Positions 34,480 to 45,224 of a stretch of 64,000 nt of DNA are shown piece after piece. The position numbers and the translations under genes were made by a program. Origin of the DNA: UBA4615 sp044368415 (lineage in GTDB: Bacteria; Pseudomonadota; Gammaproteobacteria; Burkholderiales; Burkholderiaceae_E); the NCBI GenBank assembly GCA_044368415.1, contig JBIPLJ010000005.1:62001-126000 (forward strand). The letters run 5' to 3'. Positions within the stretch are counted from its first letter, which is position 1. Each line of letters starts with the position of its first letter. The notes beneath the pieces are model-generated. The model did no database searches, was not told the origin of the DNA, and saw nothing but the letters and a program-made list of their open reading frames with translations.

Positions 34480-36464
34480 CAGTGAAGGCGCTTGTAGATG
34501 TCTTCCGCCAACGCCCGCGAGATCCCCTCGACCGAGGCGAGATCGTCGACGCTTGCTGCCATCATGCCACGCATGCCGCCGAACCTCGCCAGCAGACGCT
34601 GGCGCTTGCGGGGACCGACGCCGTCGATCTCCTCCAGGCGCGAGGTGTTGCGCGCCTTCGCGCGGCGTGCGCGCATGCCGGTGATCGCGAACCGGTGTGC
34701 TTCGTCGCGGATCTGGGCGATGATCATCAGCGCGGCAGACTCCCGCCCCAGCGCCAGCGGCCCGCGGCCGTCGGCGAAGACCAGGGTTTCGAGCCCGACC
34801 TTGCGATCCTCGCCCTTGGCGACACCCACAAGGATCGACGGGTCGAGGCCGAGCGACTCGAACACCTGGCGGGCAACCTCGACCTGACCCTTGCCACCGT
34901 CAATCAGCACAATCTGCGGGATTCGCGATTCGATCGGCACGGCTGCGGCCTCGGCGGTCTCCCCTGACTCGATGCCGGAGTCCATACCGGGATCCGTACC
35001 GGCGTCCACCCCAGGCTCTGCATCGCCGAGCTCTGCGGCGAGCCTGCCGTAGCGCCGCGTCAGCACTTGCCGCATCGCCGCATAGTCGTCGCCGGCGGTC
35101 ACGCCCTCGATGTTGAAGCGCCGGTACTCGCCACGCTGCATCGCATGGTGCTGGTAGACGACACACGAGGCCTGCGTCGCCTCGCCCATTGTGTGACTGA
35201 TGTCGAAGCACTCCACGCGCAGCGCGTCCAGGTCGCCGTCGTCCAGGGCGAGGACGTCGGCCAGCGCACGCGTGCGGCTCTGCTGAGAGCCCTCCTCGGC
35301 CAGCACCCGCGCGAGCACCATCCTGGCATTCAGCGTCGCCTGCTCGAGCCAGCGCTTGCGCGCACCGGTGGGCTGCCGCACCCAGGCGATCGGGTGGCCG
35401 GCGCTCGCCTGCAGCAGTGGCAGCGCATCCGGCGACGCGGGCTCGATCGCGCAGACCAGCACCGGCGGCACGTCGCCGTCGGCATAGTGCTGCGACAGAA
35501 ACGCTTCCAGCACCTCGCCGGGCACCTGCTCGTCGATCGCGTCGACCCGGGTGGGGAAATGGGCGCGGTCACCGAGGTGGCGGCCGCCCCGAACCATCGC
35601 AAGGTTTACACAGACCCGCCCGCCGCCGGTCTCGACCGAGATCACGTCGGCGTCGACGTCGGTACCGGTCTCCATCGTCTGCTGGTGCAGAACGCGCGAC
35701 AGTGCCGTCATCCGGTTGCGCAGCACCGCCGCCTCCTCGAAGCGCAGCTCGCCCGCGGCGGCGTGCATCCGGGCCTCGAAATCGCGCAGCACCTCCTGCT
35801 GCCCGCCGCGCAGGAAGCGCACCGCCGCATCGACGTCCGATCGGTATCCGGCCTCGTCGACCTCGCCCACACAGGGCGCGGTGCAGCGGCCGATCTGGTG
35901 CAACAGGCAGGGGCGAGAGCGGTTCGAGAAGACCGAGTCCTCGCAGGTCCGCAGGCGGAACACCTTCTGCAGGACCTGGATGCTTTCCTTGACCGCCCAT
36001 GCGCTCGGATAGGGGCCGAAGAACTGGCTGCGCCGATCGGTGCCGCCCCGGTAGTAGGCGATCCGGGGGAAGCGGTGCGAAGTGAACTTCAGGTACGGAT
36101 AGGACTTGTCGTCGCGGAACAGGATGTTGTAGCGCGGCGCCTGGGTCTTGATCAGGTTGTTCTCGAGCAGCAGCGCTTCGGCCTCTGAGCCGGTCACCGT
36201 CGTCTCGATGCGCGCGATCCGCGCAACCATATGGGCGATCCGCGGGCTGGGCTGCGTCTTCTGGAAGTACGACGCCACCCGCTTCTTCAGGTCCCGAGCC
36301 TTGCCGACGTACAGCAGCGTGTCGTCGGCGGCCAGCATCCGGTAGACGCCCGGGTGATTAGGCAGCGCGGCAAGGTAGGCTTTCACGTCGAAGTCGGGCA
36401 CGCCACCGGTCAAGGAGGCCGGGTCGTCGCCGGGGGCGGTCGGGTCGGTGTCGGAGGTCTGCAC
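34479..36464 (-). CDS. uvrC: Excinuclease ABC subunit C
   Basis: The nucleotide-excision-repair nuclease of 661 residues that makes both incisions on the damaged strand with UvrA and UvrB. It has an N-terminal GIY-YIG domain (HPGVYRMLAADDTLLYVGKARDLKKRV), a UvrB-binding UVR segment (RFEEAAVLRNRM), a central RNase H-like nuclease domain (ECFDISHTMGEATQASCVVY, LIDGGKGQ) and a C-terminal double helix-hairpin-helix (IDGVGPRKRQRLL). An acidic Gly/Asp-rich insert (coding region near 34960-35030) precedes the second half of the nuclease domain. The start is GTG 36464; a TAGAAT box ends only seven bases upstream, so a downstream start is possible. Confidence 0.95.
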   Translation of the reverse strand: MQTSDTDPTAPGDDPASLTGGVPDFDVKAYLAALPNHPGVYRMLAADDTLLYVGKARDLKKRVASYFQKTQPSPRIAHMVARIARIETTVTGSEAEALLLENNLIKTQAPRYNILFRDDKSYPYLKFTSHRFPRIAYYRGGTDRRSQFFGPYPSAWAVKESIQVLQKVFRLRTCEDSVFSNRSRPCLLHQIGRCTAPCVGEVDEAGYRSDVDAAVRFLRGGQQEVLRDFEARMHAAAGELRFEEAAVLRNRMTALSRVLHQQTMETGTDVDADVISVETGGGRVCVNLAMVRGGRHLGDRAHFPTRVDAIDEQVPGEVLEAFLSQHYADGDVPPVLVCAIEPASPDALPLLQASAGHPIAWVRQPTGARKRWLEQATLNARMVLARVLAEEGSQQSRTRALADVLALDDGDLDALRVECFDISHTMGEATQASCVVYQHHAMQRGEYRRFNIEGVTAGDDYAAMRQVLTRRYGRLAAELGDAEPGVDAGTDPGMDSGIESGETAEAAAVPIESRIPQIVLIDGGKGQVEVARQVFESLGLDPSILVGVAKGEDRKVGLETLVFADGRGPLALGRESAALMIIAQIRDEAHRFAITGMRARRAKARNTSRLEEIDGVGPRKRQRLLARFGGMRGMMAASVDDLASVEGISRALAEDIYKRLH

Positions 36465-36470
36465 GCCGAA

Positions 36471-36476
36471 ATTCTA
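36471..36476 (-). promoter_or_regulatory. uvrC: Possible -10 box upstream of uvrC
   Basis: The minus strand reads TAGAAT (five of six matches), seven bases before the annotated GTG. If used, the transcript would begin at or inside the start codon, implying a leaderless message or a later true start. No -35 match is seen. Confidence 0.3.
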
Positions 36477-36505
36477 GCCTCTGGGGCCGGCGCGCCTTGC
36501 CGCGG

Positions 36506-36943
36506 TCAGCCGCCGGCGTGGGGTCCGGCGGGCTCGGCGGGCCCGATGCGCTCGACCACGACGAAGGCGAGCGCGCTGTCGAGCTCGTCGGAGATCGAAA
36601 TGTGGGCGACCAGGCCACGCTCGCGCAGCCACGGCTCGAGCGCCTTGCCGGGCACTGCCACGGGCTTGCCCCGCGCGTCGTTGAGCACCTGCAGCGACAG
36701 CAGCGTCATCGGCCCGCGCAGGCCCAGCCCAATGGCTTTGGAGAACGCCTCTTTGGCCGCGAAGCGCTTGGCGAGATAGCGGGCGGCACGCTCGGGTCCC
36801 GGCGTGCCGCGGCCGTGCCGGCGGGTGTACTCGCGCAGCTCGTCGGGCCCGAGCACGCGCCGCGGGAACCGCTCGCCCCAGCGCTCGATCAGCGTGCGGA
36901 TGCGAGCGATCAGGACGATGTCGGTGCCGATCCCGTAGATCAC
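36506..36943 (-). CDS. acpS: Holo-[acyl-carrier-protein] synthase
   Basis: Transfers 4'-phosphopantetheine from CoA to the serine of acyl carrier protein. The metal-binding motif GTDIVLIARI (6-15) and the FAAKEAFSKAIG block with the conserved Glu are intact. At 145 residues it is about 20 longer than E. coli AcpS because of a C-terminal Pro/Gly tail and a small insertion. The start is ATG 36943, 16 bp after pdxJ. Its substrate AcpP is encoded 10 kb away on the same strand. Confidence 0.94.
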   Translation of the reverse strand: MIYGIGTDIVLIARIRTLIERWGERFPRRVLGPDELREYTRRHGRGTPGPERAARYLAKRFAAKEAFSKAIGLGLRGPMTLLSLQVLNDARGKPVAVPGKALEPWLRERGLVAHISISDELDSALAFVVVERIGPAEPAGPHAGG

Positions 36944-36959
36944 CGGCAGGCGCTCCGCG

Positions 36960-37724
36960 TCAGCTCGGGCGCAGGCACGGCGCGGCGCCCTCGCGGATCA
37001 GGCGCTTCATCTCGCGCACCGCCTCGCGCATGCCGACGAACATCGCACGCGAGACGATCGCATGGCCGATGTGCAGCTCACGAATCCCGGGCAGCGCGGC
37101 CACCGCCTCGACGTTGACGTAGTTGAGTGCATGGCCGGCGTTGAAGCGCATGCCCGCCGCCCGGATCGCGGCCCCGGCCCGCGCGATGCGGTCGAGCTCG
37201 GCGAGCACCGGGGCGCTCTCTGCATCGCGCCCGCGCGAGAAGAACGCCTCGGCATAGGGGCCGGTGTGGATCTCGCAGACCTTCGCGCCGATCGCCGCAG
37301 CCGCCTCGACCTGGCGCAGTTCAGCGTCGATGAACACGCTCACGACGATGCCCGCGTCCGCCAGCCGCGCCACCACCTCAGTCAGGCGGGTTCGCTGGCC
37401 GGCGACGTCCAGCCCGCCTTCAGTGGTGATCTCGTGGCGACCCTCGGGCACCAGCATCGCCATCTCGGGCTTGAGCCCACAGGCGATGCCGAGCATCTCG
37501 TCAGTGGCCGCCATCTCGAGGTTGAGCTTGATGTGCGTGAGTTCGCGCAGCCGACGCACGTCCTCGTCCTGGATGTGGCGGCGGTCCTCGCGCAAGTGCA
37601 CGGTGATCCCGTCAGCGCCGCCCAGATGGGCTTCCACCGCGGCCCAGACCGGATCGGGCTCATAGGTGCGACGGGCCTGGCGGACCGTCGCGACATGGTC
37701 GATGTTGACGCCGAGTTCGATCAT
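36960..37724 (-). CDS. pdxJ: Pyridoxine 5'-phosphate synthase
   Basis: Condenses 1-deoxyxylulose 5-phosphate with 3-amino-2-oxopropyl phosphate in vitamin B6 synthesis. The protein has 254 residues. Family blocks LGVNIDHVATVRQAR, GADGITVHLREDRRHIQD, KLNLEMA and ELHIGHAIVSRA are all present, including the catalytic Glu/His residues. The start is ATG 37724, ten bases after the recO stop. Order recO-pdxJ-acpS is conserved in proteobacteria. Confidence 0.96.
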   Translation of the reverse strand: MIELGVNIDHVATVRQARRTYEPDPVWAAVEAHLGGADGITVHLREDRRHIQDEDVRRLRELTHIKLNLEMAATDEMLGIACGLKPEMAMLVPEGRHEITTEGGLDVAGQRTRLTEVVARLADAGIVVSVFIDAELRQVEAAAAIGAKVCEIHTGPYAEAFFSRGRDAESAPVLAELDRIARAGAAIRAAGMRFNAGHALNYVNVEAVAALPGIRELHIGHAIVSRAMFVGMREAVREMKRLIREGAAPCLRPS

Positions 37725-37734
37725 CGTCGGGGGT

Positions 37735-38637
37735 TCAGAGTTTATGCAGGTCAAGCAGGATCTGGCGGGTCTTGAGCACGTGGCCATCGAGGTGGCGGGC
37801 GAGCAGCGAGCGCGTGAGCCGCTTGGCCTCGGCGAGCGTGCGCACCGACTCGTAGCGCTCGGCGGCGATGTCGCGCAGGGTGGCACCCGAGAAGCCGCCC
37901 TCCTCGGCCGGATCGGCGGCGACGAAGCCGCGACCGAGCAGCAACGCGTAACGGCGCCCAGTATCGATCGGCCGCTCGTCGGCGTCGAACGCGAGGTCAA
38001 GCGCGTAGCCGATCTCGCGCAGCAGCATCCATTCGAAGCGGCGCAGCGTGCCTTCGATCGATTCGCCCAGGCCGAGCGCGACCAGGGCCTGCGCATAACC
38101 GTCGAAGAGCTGGGGATGGGGATCGTCGCGCGGCAGCAGCCGCACGATCAGCTCGTTGAGGTAGAACGCGCAGAGCAGCCCGTCGCCCTGGGGGGCAGCC
38201 ATGCCACCGAGCCATTCGGCCGAGGTCAGGGTGCGCAACTCGTGGCGGCCGCTAAAGCCGACATGAAGCGGCTGGAACGCATGCAGCACGCCGCGCAGCT
38301 TCGAGCCGTTGCGCTTGGCGCCCTTGGCCACGCAGCCGATGCGCCCGTGGTCGCGGGTCAGCAGCTCGACGATCAGGCTGGTCTCGCGCCAGGGCAGCGT
38401 GTGCAGCACAAACGCGGGCTCGTCATGCACCCGCTCTGCGGCGCGTCCGACCGGGCGCGTTGCACGGCCCGAGGCGGGCCGGCGCGGCGCATCGCCCGGG
38501 GCGGCGGGTCGGCCCGGGCCGAGCCGGGGGCCGTTGGGCACGGACGCTGCGCCCGGATCGGATTCGCAGGCAGCGTCGGGCAGGCCGTCCGGACCCGGTC
38601 GAGCCTTCGCGGTCGCGCCGGCCTCATTCGTAGCCAT
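37735..38637 (-). CDS. recO: DNA repair protein RecO with long N-terminal extension
   Basis: Recombination mediator that loads RecA on SSB-coated DNA with RecR. The OB fold starts at about residue 72 (EPAFVLHTLPWRETSLIVELL) and is followed by KGAKRNGSKLRG and the helical core with YLNELIVRLLPRDDPHPQLFDGY. The first 70 or so residues are low-complexity Pro/Gly/Ala/Arg sequence absent from most RecO proteins. ATG 38637 overlaps the era end by 14 bp; a start nearer residue 70 would remove the extension, but coupling to era favours the longer form. Confidence 0.93.
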   Translation of the reverse strand: MATNEAGATAKARPGPDGLPDAACESDPGAASVPNGPRLGPGRPAAPGDAPRRPASGRATRPVGRAAERVHDEPAFVLHTLPWRETSLIVELLTRDHGRIGCVAKGAKRNGSKLRGVLHAFQPLHVGFSGRHELRTLTSAEWLGGMAAPQGDGLLCAFYLNELIVRLLPRDDPHPQLFDGYAQALVALGLGESIEGTLRRFEWMLLREIGYALDLAFDADERPIDTGRRYALLLGRGFVAADPAEEGGFSGATLRDIAAERYESVRTLAEAKRLTRSLLARHLDGHVLKTRQILLDLHKL

Positions 38638-39526
38638 AGGTGCGCAAACGGTTCTCGTCGTCCGCCCAGCCTCCCTTCACCTTGACCCAGACCTCGAGGT
38701 AGACCTTGCAGTCGAGCATCTTCTCGAGGTCCTGTCGGGCCTCGCTCGCGATCCGCTTGATCTTCTCGCCGCCGGCACCCAAGACGATCGGCTTCTGCGC
38801 GTCGCGCTCGACGACGATCGCCGCGAAGATACGCCGCAGCCCGGGCAGTTCCTCGAACTTCTCGATTTGCACCGTGCTCTGGTAGGGCAGCTCGTCGCCG
38901 AGCAGCCGGAACATCTTCTCGCGCACCGCCTCGGCCGCCATAAAGCGCTCGCTGCGGTCGGTGAAGGACTCTGCGTCGTATTGCGCCTCGCCCTCGGGCA
39001 GGTGCTTGGCGCATTCGCCGAGCAGGTCCTCGACCTGCCGTCCGGTCTTCGCGCTGATGGGCACGATCGCGGCCACGCCTGGGCGCGCCATCAGCCGCTG
39101 GGCGAGCGGCATGAGTTTCGCCTTGTCGCCGACCGCATCGATCTTGTTCAGGGCGATGACGATCGGGCAGCCCTCGGGCACCAGACCCAGCGCCTGGTCG
39201 TCGGCCGCGGTCCAGGCGTTCGCATCGCAGACCAGCACCACCACGTTCGCCTCCATCGCCGCCTGCGCAGCCGTCCGGTTGAGGACGCGATTGAGGGCTC
39301 CGCGGTTTCGGGTCTGGTAGCCGGGCGTGTCGAGGAGCAGGAACTGGGCGTCCGGGCGCGTGACCACGCCCACAATGCGATGCCGGGTGGTCTGCGCCTT
39401 GGCTGAGGTGATGCTGAGCTTGGTGCCGACCAAGCGGTTCACGAGCGTCGACTTGCCGACGTTCGGGCGGCCCACGATGGCGACATGACCGCAGCGGTGC
39501 GGCACCGCATCCATCGAGGTGTCCAT
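38624..39526 (-). CDS. era: GTPase Era
   Basis: Essential GTPase that binds the 3' end of 16S rRNA during 30S maturation. It has 300 residues. G1 is GRPNVGKS (19-26), G3 DTPG (66-69) and G4 NKID (127-130), followed by a C-terminal KH domain with GAGGEKIKRI. The start is ATG 39526, three bases after the rnc stop. The order rnc-era-recO is the standard one. Confidence 0.97.
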   Translation of the reverse strand: MDTSMDAVPHRCGHVAIVGRPNVGKSTLVNRLVGTKLSITSAKAQTTRHRIVGVVTRPDAQFLLLDTPGYQTRNRGALNRVLNRTAAQAAMEANVVVLVCDANAWTAADDQALGLVPEGCPIVIALNKIDAVGDKAKLMPLAQRLMARPGVAAIVPISAKTGRQVEDLLGECAKHLPEGEAQYDAESFTDRSERFMAAEAVREKMFRLLGDELPYQSTVQIEKFEELPGLRRIFAAIVVERDAQKPIVLGAGGEKIKRIASEARQDLEKMLDCKVYLEVWVKVKGGWADDENRLRTYGYE

Positions 39527-39529
39527 GGC

Positions 39530-40405
39530 TCAGGCCGCGTGGGCGCGGCGGCGCGGTTCGGCGACTGGGGTGAGCGCGGGTGCGGCCGCCGGCACCTCGG
39601 CTCCGGCGACGTCGGCGCTCGCCTCGGACAGGTGCACGGCGCCTTCGGCCGCCACGAGTTCGGCCAGCATGTCGGGCGTGGCCGTGGCACGGGTACTGCG
39701 CCGGGGCTTGCGCACCGTTGCCGGCAGCAGGACCTGCGTCTGCTCGAGGGCGAGCTTCGCCGCGGCCTGCTCGGCGGCCCTGCGGCTGCCGCCGCTGCCA
39801 AGCACCTGGATCGACAGCTTCGGCACGGCGCACTCGACCTCGAAAAGCTGGTTGTGCGCGGCGCCGTGGGTGGCCACGACCGCATACACCGGCAGCGGGA
39901 TCTTGCGGCTTTGCAGCCACTCTTGCAGCAGCGTCTTTGCGTCCTTGCCGAGCGTGTTCGGGTCGACGTTGCGAAGCACCGGATCGTAGAGCCGGCGGAT
40001 CGACTGCTGGGCGGCATCGAAGCCACCGTCCAGGAGGATCGCTCCGAACAGCGCCTCGAGGGTGTCGGCGAGGATCGAGGGCCGACGGAAGCCACCGCTC
40101 TTCTGTTCGCCCTCGCCCAGCAGCAAACAGGTGGCGAGCTCGATGCGCTGCGCCACCTCGAACAGGGTCTGCTGCTTGACCAGATTGGCGCGAACCCGCG
40201 ACAGGTCGCCCTCGTCGAGCTTGCTGAAGCGCTCGTACAGCAACGAGGCGACCGCGCAGTTGAGCACGCTGTCGCCCAGGAACTCGAGACGCTCGTTGTG
40301 CGTGGCGCCGTGGCTGCGGTGGGTGAGCGCCTGCCGCAGCAGCGCCTCCGAGGCGAACTTGTGGCCGAGGCGCTCCTGCAGCGTCTGGAGGGCCTGGGTC
40401 AACAC
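39530..40405 (-). CDS. rnc: Ribonuclease III
   Basis: Double-strand-specific endonuclease for rRNA and mRNA processing. It has 291 residues. The signature ERLEFLGDSVL (39-49) carries the active-site acidic residues, and a double-stranded-RNA-binding domain follows (DAKTLLQEWLQ on to GGSRRAAEQAAAKLAL). After about residue 225 there is an extra 65-residue Ala/Pro-rich tail absent from E. coli RNase III (226 residues); long tails are known in Burkholderiales. The start is ATG 40405. Confidence 0.95.
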   Translation of the reverse strand: MLTQALQTLQERLGHKFASEALLRQALTHRSHGATHNERLEFLGDSVLNCAVASLLYERFSKLDEGDLSRVRANLVKQQTLFEVAQRIELATCLLLGEGEQKSGGFRRPSILADTLEALFGAILLDGGFDAAQQSIRRLYDPVLRNVDPNTLGKDAKTLLQEWLQSRKIPLPVYAVVATHGAAHNQLFEVECAVPKLSIQVLGSGGSRRAAEQAAAKLALEQTQVLLPATVRKPRRSTRATATPDMLAELVAAEGAVHLSEASADVAGAEVPAAAPALTPVAEPRRRAHAA

Positions 40406-40427
40406 CGGCCCCCGGGTTCGGCCACGA

Positions 40428-40823
40428 TCATTTCACTGGCCCCGATGGGGGCAGCGCTTCGCCCTGGTAGTCAAGCAGGAGGTAGGCCGGGCCGACCAGC
40501 GGGATCCGCTTCTCGTAGGAGAACGACACCGCGTACTCGCCGCTCGGGCGCCGCGTGATCTGGAGATCCGTGCCGGTGATCGAGGTGAAGTCTTCGATCG
40601 CCGAGGCCCGCTCGAAGGACGCCCGGATGCCGGGAGGATCACCTCCCTCGTTGCGCGCCTTGACCACCGCCCGCTTGATCGCGACGAACTCGATGGCGGT
40701 TGGAATCACCTTCATGACCAGCAGCGCACCGAAGACCAGCACGACTCCGACCACGACCAGGCTGATCAGGGACATGCCGCGCTGGAGTGTGGGCGGCGCA
40801 CGGCGGGCGCGAGGAGGTGTCAT
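40428..40823 (-). CDS. DUF4845 family membrane protein, prepilin-like N-terminus
   Basis: A 131-residue protein placed between lepB and rnc, the usual position of DUF4845. The N-terminus (QRGMSLISLVVVGVVLVFG, about 14-32) looks like a class III/IV prepilin leader followed by a hydrophobic helix; a periplasmic domain follows. Its function is unknown. Start ATG 40823 shares a base with the lepB stop (TGATG), which fixes it. It may be a minor pseudopilin-like protein or a LepB-linked envelope factor; this is inference. Confidence 0.85.
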   Translation of the reverse strand: MTPPRARRAPPTLQRGMSLISLVVVGVVLVFGALLVMKVIPTAIEFVAIKRAVVKARNEGGDPPGIRASFERASAIEDFTSITGTDLQITRRPSGEYAVSFSYEKRIPLVGPAYLLLDYQGEALPPSGPVK

Positions 40824-41620
40824 CAGTGGAATCGTCCGATTCGTCCGAGGTCGCCGAAGTTCATCCATATGAAGAATGCCTTGCCGACGATGTTCTGCTC
40901 GGGGACAAATCCCCAGTAGCGACTGTCCAGGCTGTTCTCGCGGTTGTCACCCATCACGAAATAGTGGCCCGGCGGCACCTTACAGCTCAGACCGGCGCGC
41001 CCGTAGGTGCACTGATCACGGAACGGGAAGGCGTCAACTCCCGTGATGAAAGACGGTTTCTCCAATTCTGTCAACAGCTTATGCTCGACCGTTCCCAGCT
41101 TCTCTGAATACTGCTTGTAGTACACAAGACGCTCGCCGTCGTAGAACTCGCCCGACTGCGACAACGGCACCGGCGTCCCATTGAGGGTCAGGCGGTTGTC
41201 CTCGTAGACCACGGTATCGCCCGGCAGACCGACCACGCGCTTGATGTAGTCGACCGAGGTGTCCTTCGGGAACCGGAAGACCATCACGTCACCGCGCTCG
41301 GGCAGGCCGACGTCCAGCACCTTGGTGTGGATCACCGGTAGGCGCACCCCATAGGTGAACTTGTTGACGAGGATGAGGTCCCCGACGAGCAGCGTCGGGA
41401 TCATCGAACCCGACGGGATCTTGAATGGCTCGAACAGGAACGAGCGCAGCAGGAACACCGCCGCGATCACCGGGAACAGGCCCGCGGTGTACTCCAGCCA
41501 GAGCGGCTGACGGTCGCCCCGACCGGAGCGCCGACGCGCCGGCGCGAGCCATAGCTTGTCGACGATCCAGGCGATGCCGGTCACGACCAGCAGCAGGAAC
41601 AGCACCAGCGCAAAATTCAT
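40823..41620 (-). CDS. lepB: Signal peptidase I
   Basis: Inner-membrane Ser/Lys-dyad protease that removes signal peptides of exported proteins. It has 265 residues. There are two N-terminal membrane segments (1-20 and about 46-62). The catalytic serine is S72 in PSGSM and the catalytic lysine K127 in DYIKRVVGLPGD. The C-terminal box GDNRENSLDSRYWG is present. The start is ATG 41620, 64 bp after lepA, with which it usually forms an operon. Confidence 0.96.
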   Translation of the reverse strand: MNFALVLFLLLVVTGIAWIVDKLWLAPARRRSGRGDRQPLWLEYTAGLFPVIAAVFLLRSFLFEPFKIPSGSMIPTLLVGDLILVNKFTYGVRLPVIHTKVLDVGLPERGDVMVFRFPKDTSVDYIKRVVGLPGDTVVYEDNRLTLNGTPVPLSQSGEFYDGERLVYYKQYSEKLGTVEHKLLTELEKPSFITGVDAFPFRDQCTYGRAGLSCKVPPGHYFVMGDNRENSLDSRYWGFVPEQNIVGKAFFIWMNFGDLGRIGRFH

Positions 41621-41684
41621 CGGTTGTTCTTCTTTCTGACTTCGATGGCGGCCGACGCGACCCGGTCCGGATGCCGCGCGACGC

Positions 41685-43472
<1,788 letters not shown>

Positions 43473-43574
43473 GGTGCACGATGGCGCGTTGCGCGCCCCT
43501 AGACGCCGGACACGGACCGGCTCGCCGCCGGAACGTCGGGCGCTCGCGCCCTGTCCTGCCGGAAACAGCCTGCC

Positions 43575-43580
43575 ATTCTA
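43575..43580 (-). promoter_or_regulatory. lepA: Possible -10 box of the lepA promoter
   Basis: The minus strand reads TAGAAT about 105 bases before the lepA ATG, in the 229-bp gap after mucD. No -35 match is seen. The poly-G tract lies about 75 bases further upstream. Confidence 0.35.
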
Positions 43581-43655
43581 GCCGATCGGCCGAGCCGGGC
43601 TCTCAGCCGCCCCCGAGGCAGGCCCGACCGGCGGTCGGAGCCGCGCCGGAGCCGG

Positions 43656-43669
43656 CCCCCCCCCCCCCC
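43656..43669. repeat. 14-base homopolymer tract (C on plus strand) upstream of lepA
   Basis: Fourteen consecutive C residues (G on the transcribed strand sense) lie in the gap between the mucD stop (43702) and the lepA start (43472), flanked on both sides by ccgg-type inverted sequence. Such tracts are prone to slippage and can alter promoter spacing. The length may also be a sequencing estimate. Confidence 0.9.
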
Positions 43670-43701
43670 GGCCGGCAGCCCGTCCGGGCCCGGCCGCGGA
43701 C

Positions 43702-45213
43702 CTACTGCCCGTTCTGGCCGACCGGCCGGATCGGGACGAACTGGGCGCTCTCGCCGCGCCTCACGAGCAGGATGTGCGTCTTGCTGCGGTCGAGCTTGCC
43801 GACCGCATCGTTGAAGGCCTTCGCGCTGGTCACATCCTGGTTGTTGAGCGACAGGATCACGTCACCCGCACGCAGGCCCGCGCGTGAGGCCGCGCCCTCA
43901 ACCGACTCGACCAGTACGCCGCCTTTGATCCGGAGCGCGTTGCGGCGGTCCTCGGGGATGTCGGCGACCACCAGTCCGAACCCGTTGCTGGCTTGCGCGC
44001 TGCCGCCCGGCGTCTGCTGCGGTCGATTGCCGCCGCCGGCCCGGGCGGTCTGCTCGGGCTGCATCTCGGCCACGGTGATCGACAGCTCGCGGTTGGCACC
44101 CTTGCGCCAGACACCGACCTGGACCTTCGAGCCCGGCTTGGTGTTGCCGACCAAGCGCGGCAGGTCGGTCGACTTCTCGATCGGCTTGCCGTCGAACTTC
44201 AGGATGATGTCGCCCACCTCGATGCCGCCCTTCTCGGCCGGTCCGCCGGCCTCGACGTTGCGCACCAGCGCGCCCGCGGCCCGCGGCAATCCCAGCGGCT
44301 CGGCGACGTCCTTGGTGACCTCGGCGATGCCCACACCGATGCGGCCTCGCGTCACGCGGCCGTTGCTGCGGATCTGCTCGGCGACCCGCATCGCCTCGTC
44401 GATCGGGATCGCAAAGGAGATGCCCATGAAGCCGCCGGTGCGGCTGTAGATCTGCGAATTGATGCCGATGACCTCGCCGCGCATATTCAGCAGCGGGCCA
44501 CCCGAGTTGCCCGGATTCACCGCGACGTCGGTCTGAATGAACGGCAGGTAGTCACCGGTGTCGCGACCCTTGGCGGACACGATGCCCGCGGTCACCGTGT
44601 TCTCCAGCCCGAACGGCGAGCCGATCGCCACCACCCACTCGCCGACCCGCAGGCGCTGGGGATCGCCGATCTTCATCGTCGGCAGCGCGCCGCCCTCGAT
44701 CTTGACCAGCGCCACGTCGGTCCTACGGTCCGAGCCGATCAGCTTGCCCTTGAGTTCACGCTTGTCGGTCAGCGTCACGTAGATCTCGTCAGCGCCTTCG
44801 ACCACATGATGGTTGGTCAGAACGAAGCCATCGGGCGAAATGATGAAGCCCGAGCCCACACCCCGAGGCACCTCGTTCCCCTCGCCGCCCCGCCCCCCGC
44901 GCGGCGCGTTCGGACCCGGCTGCTGACGCGGCGGGAAGAAGCGCCGGAAGAACTCGTAAAGTGGGTCGTTCTCGTCCATGCCTTCGGGCATCTGCGGCGC
45001 ACCAGGGGCGCTCGGGCCCGCGGACGGCATGTTGGCGCGCGCCCGTTCGGTGGTGCGGATGTTGACCACGGCCGGACCGGTACGCTCGACCAGGTCGGCG
45101 AAGTCGGGCAGGCCGCGCTCGACCCCAGCCAGCTGAGCGTGGGCGGCGGGCGTGATAAATGCGGTAAGCGCGGTGCAGAGCACCAGCAGGAAGGCGAAGA
45201 AGTGTCGTGTCAT
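43702..45213 (-). CDS. mucD: Periplasmic serine protease MucD/DegQ family
   Basis: HtrA-type protease and chaperone of the periplasm, 503 residues. The signal peptide ends AHA at residue 26. The trypsin-like domain has the triad H136 (LTNHHVV), D166 (RRTDVALVKI) and S237 (GNSGGPL). Two PDZ domains follow (about 300-385 and 410-495). A Pro/Gly-rich stretch (about 60-112) separates the first helix from the protease core. The start is ATG 45213, 11 bases after the YgfX-like gene. The rpoE-rseA-rseB genes that usually precede mucD in related bacteria are missing here. Confidence 0.95.
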   Translation of the reverse strand: MTRHFFAFLLVLCTALTAFITPAAHAQLAGVERGLPDFADLVERTGPAVVNIRTTERARANMPSAGPSAPGAPQMPEGMDENDPLYEFFRRFFPPRQQPGPNAPRGGRGGEGNEVPRGVGSGFIISPDGFVLTNHHVVEGADEIYVTLTDKRELKGKLIGSDRRTDVALVKIEGGALPTMKIGDPQRLRVGEWVVAIGSPFGLENTVTAGIVSAKGRDTGDYLPFIQTDVAVNPGNSGGPLLNMRGEVIGINSQIYSRTGGFMGISFAIPIDEAMRVAEQIRSNGRVTRGRIGVGIAEVTKDVAEPLGLPRAAGALVRNVEAGGPAEKGGIEVGDIILKFDGKPIEKSTDLPRLVGNTKPGSKVQVGVWRKGANRELSITVAEMQPEQTARAGGGNRPQQTPGGSAQASNGFGLVVADIPEDRRNALRIKGGVLVESVEGAASRAGLRAGDVILSLNNQDVTSAKAFNDAVGKLDRSKTHILLVRRGESAQFVPIRPVGQNGQ

Positions 45214-45224
45214 AAAGAGTCCGA

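Noticed and set aside
41621..41684. Small open frame between lepA and lepB
   Set aside because: The 201-base frame there overlaps the end of lepA in another frame and has no ribosome site or recognisable product.
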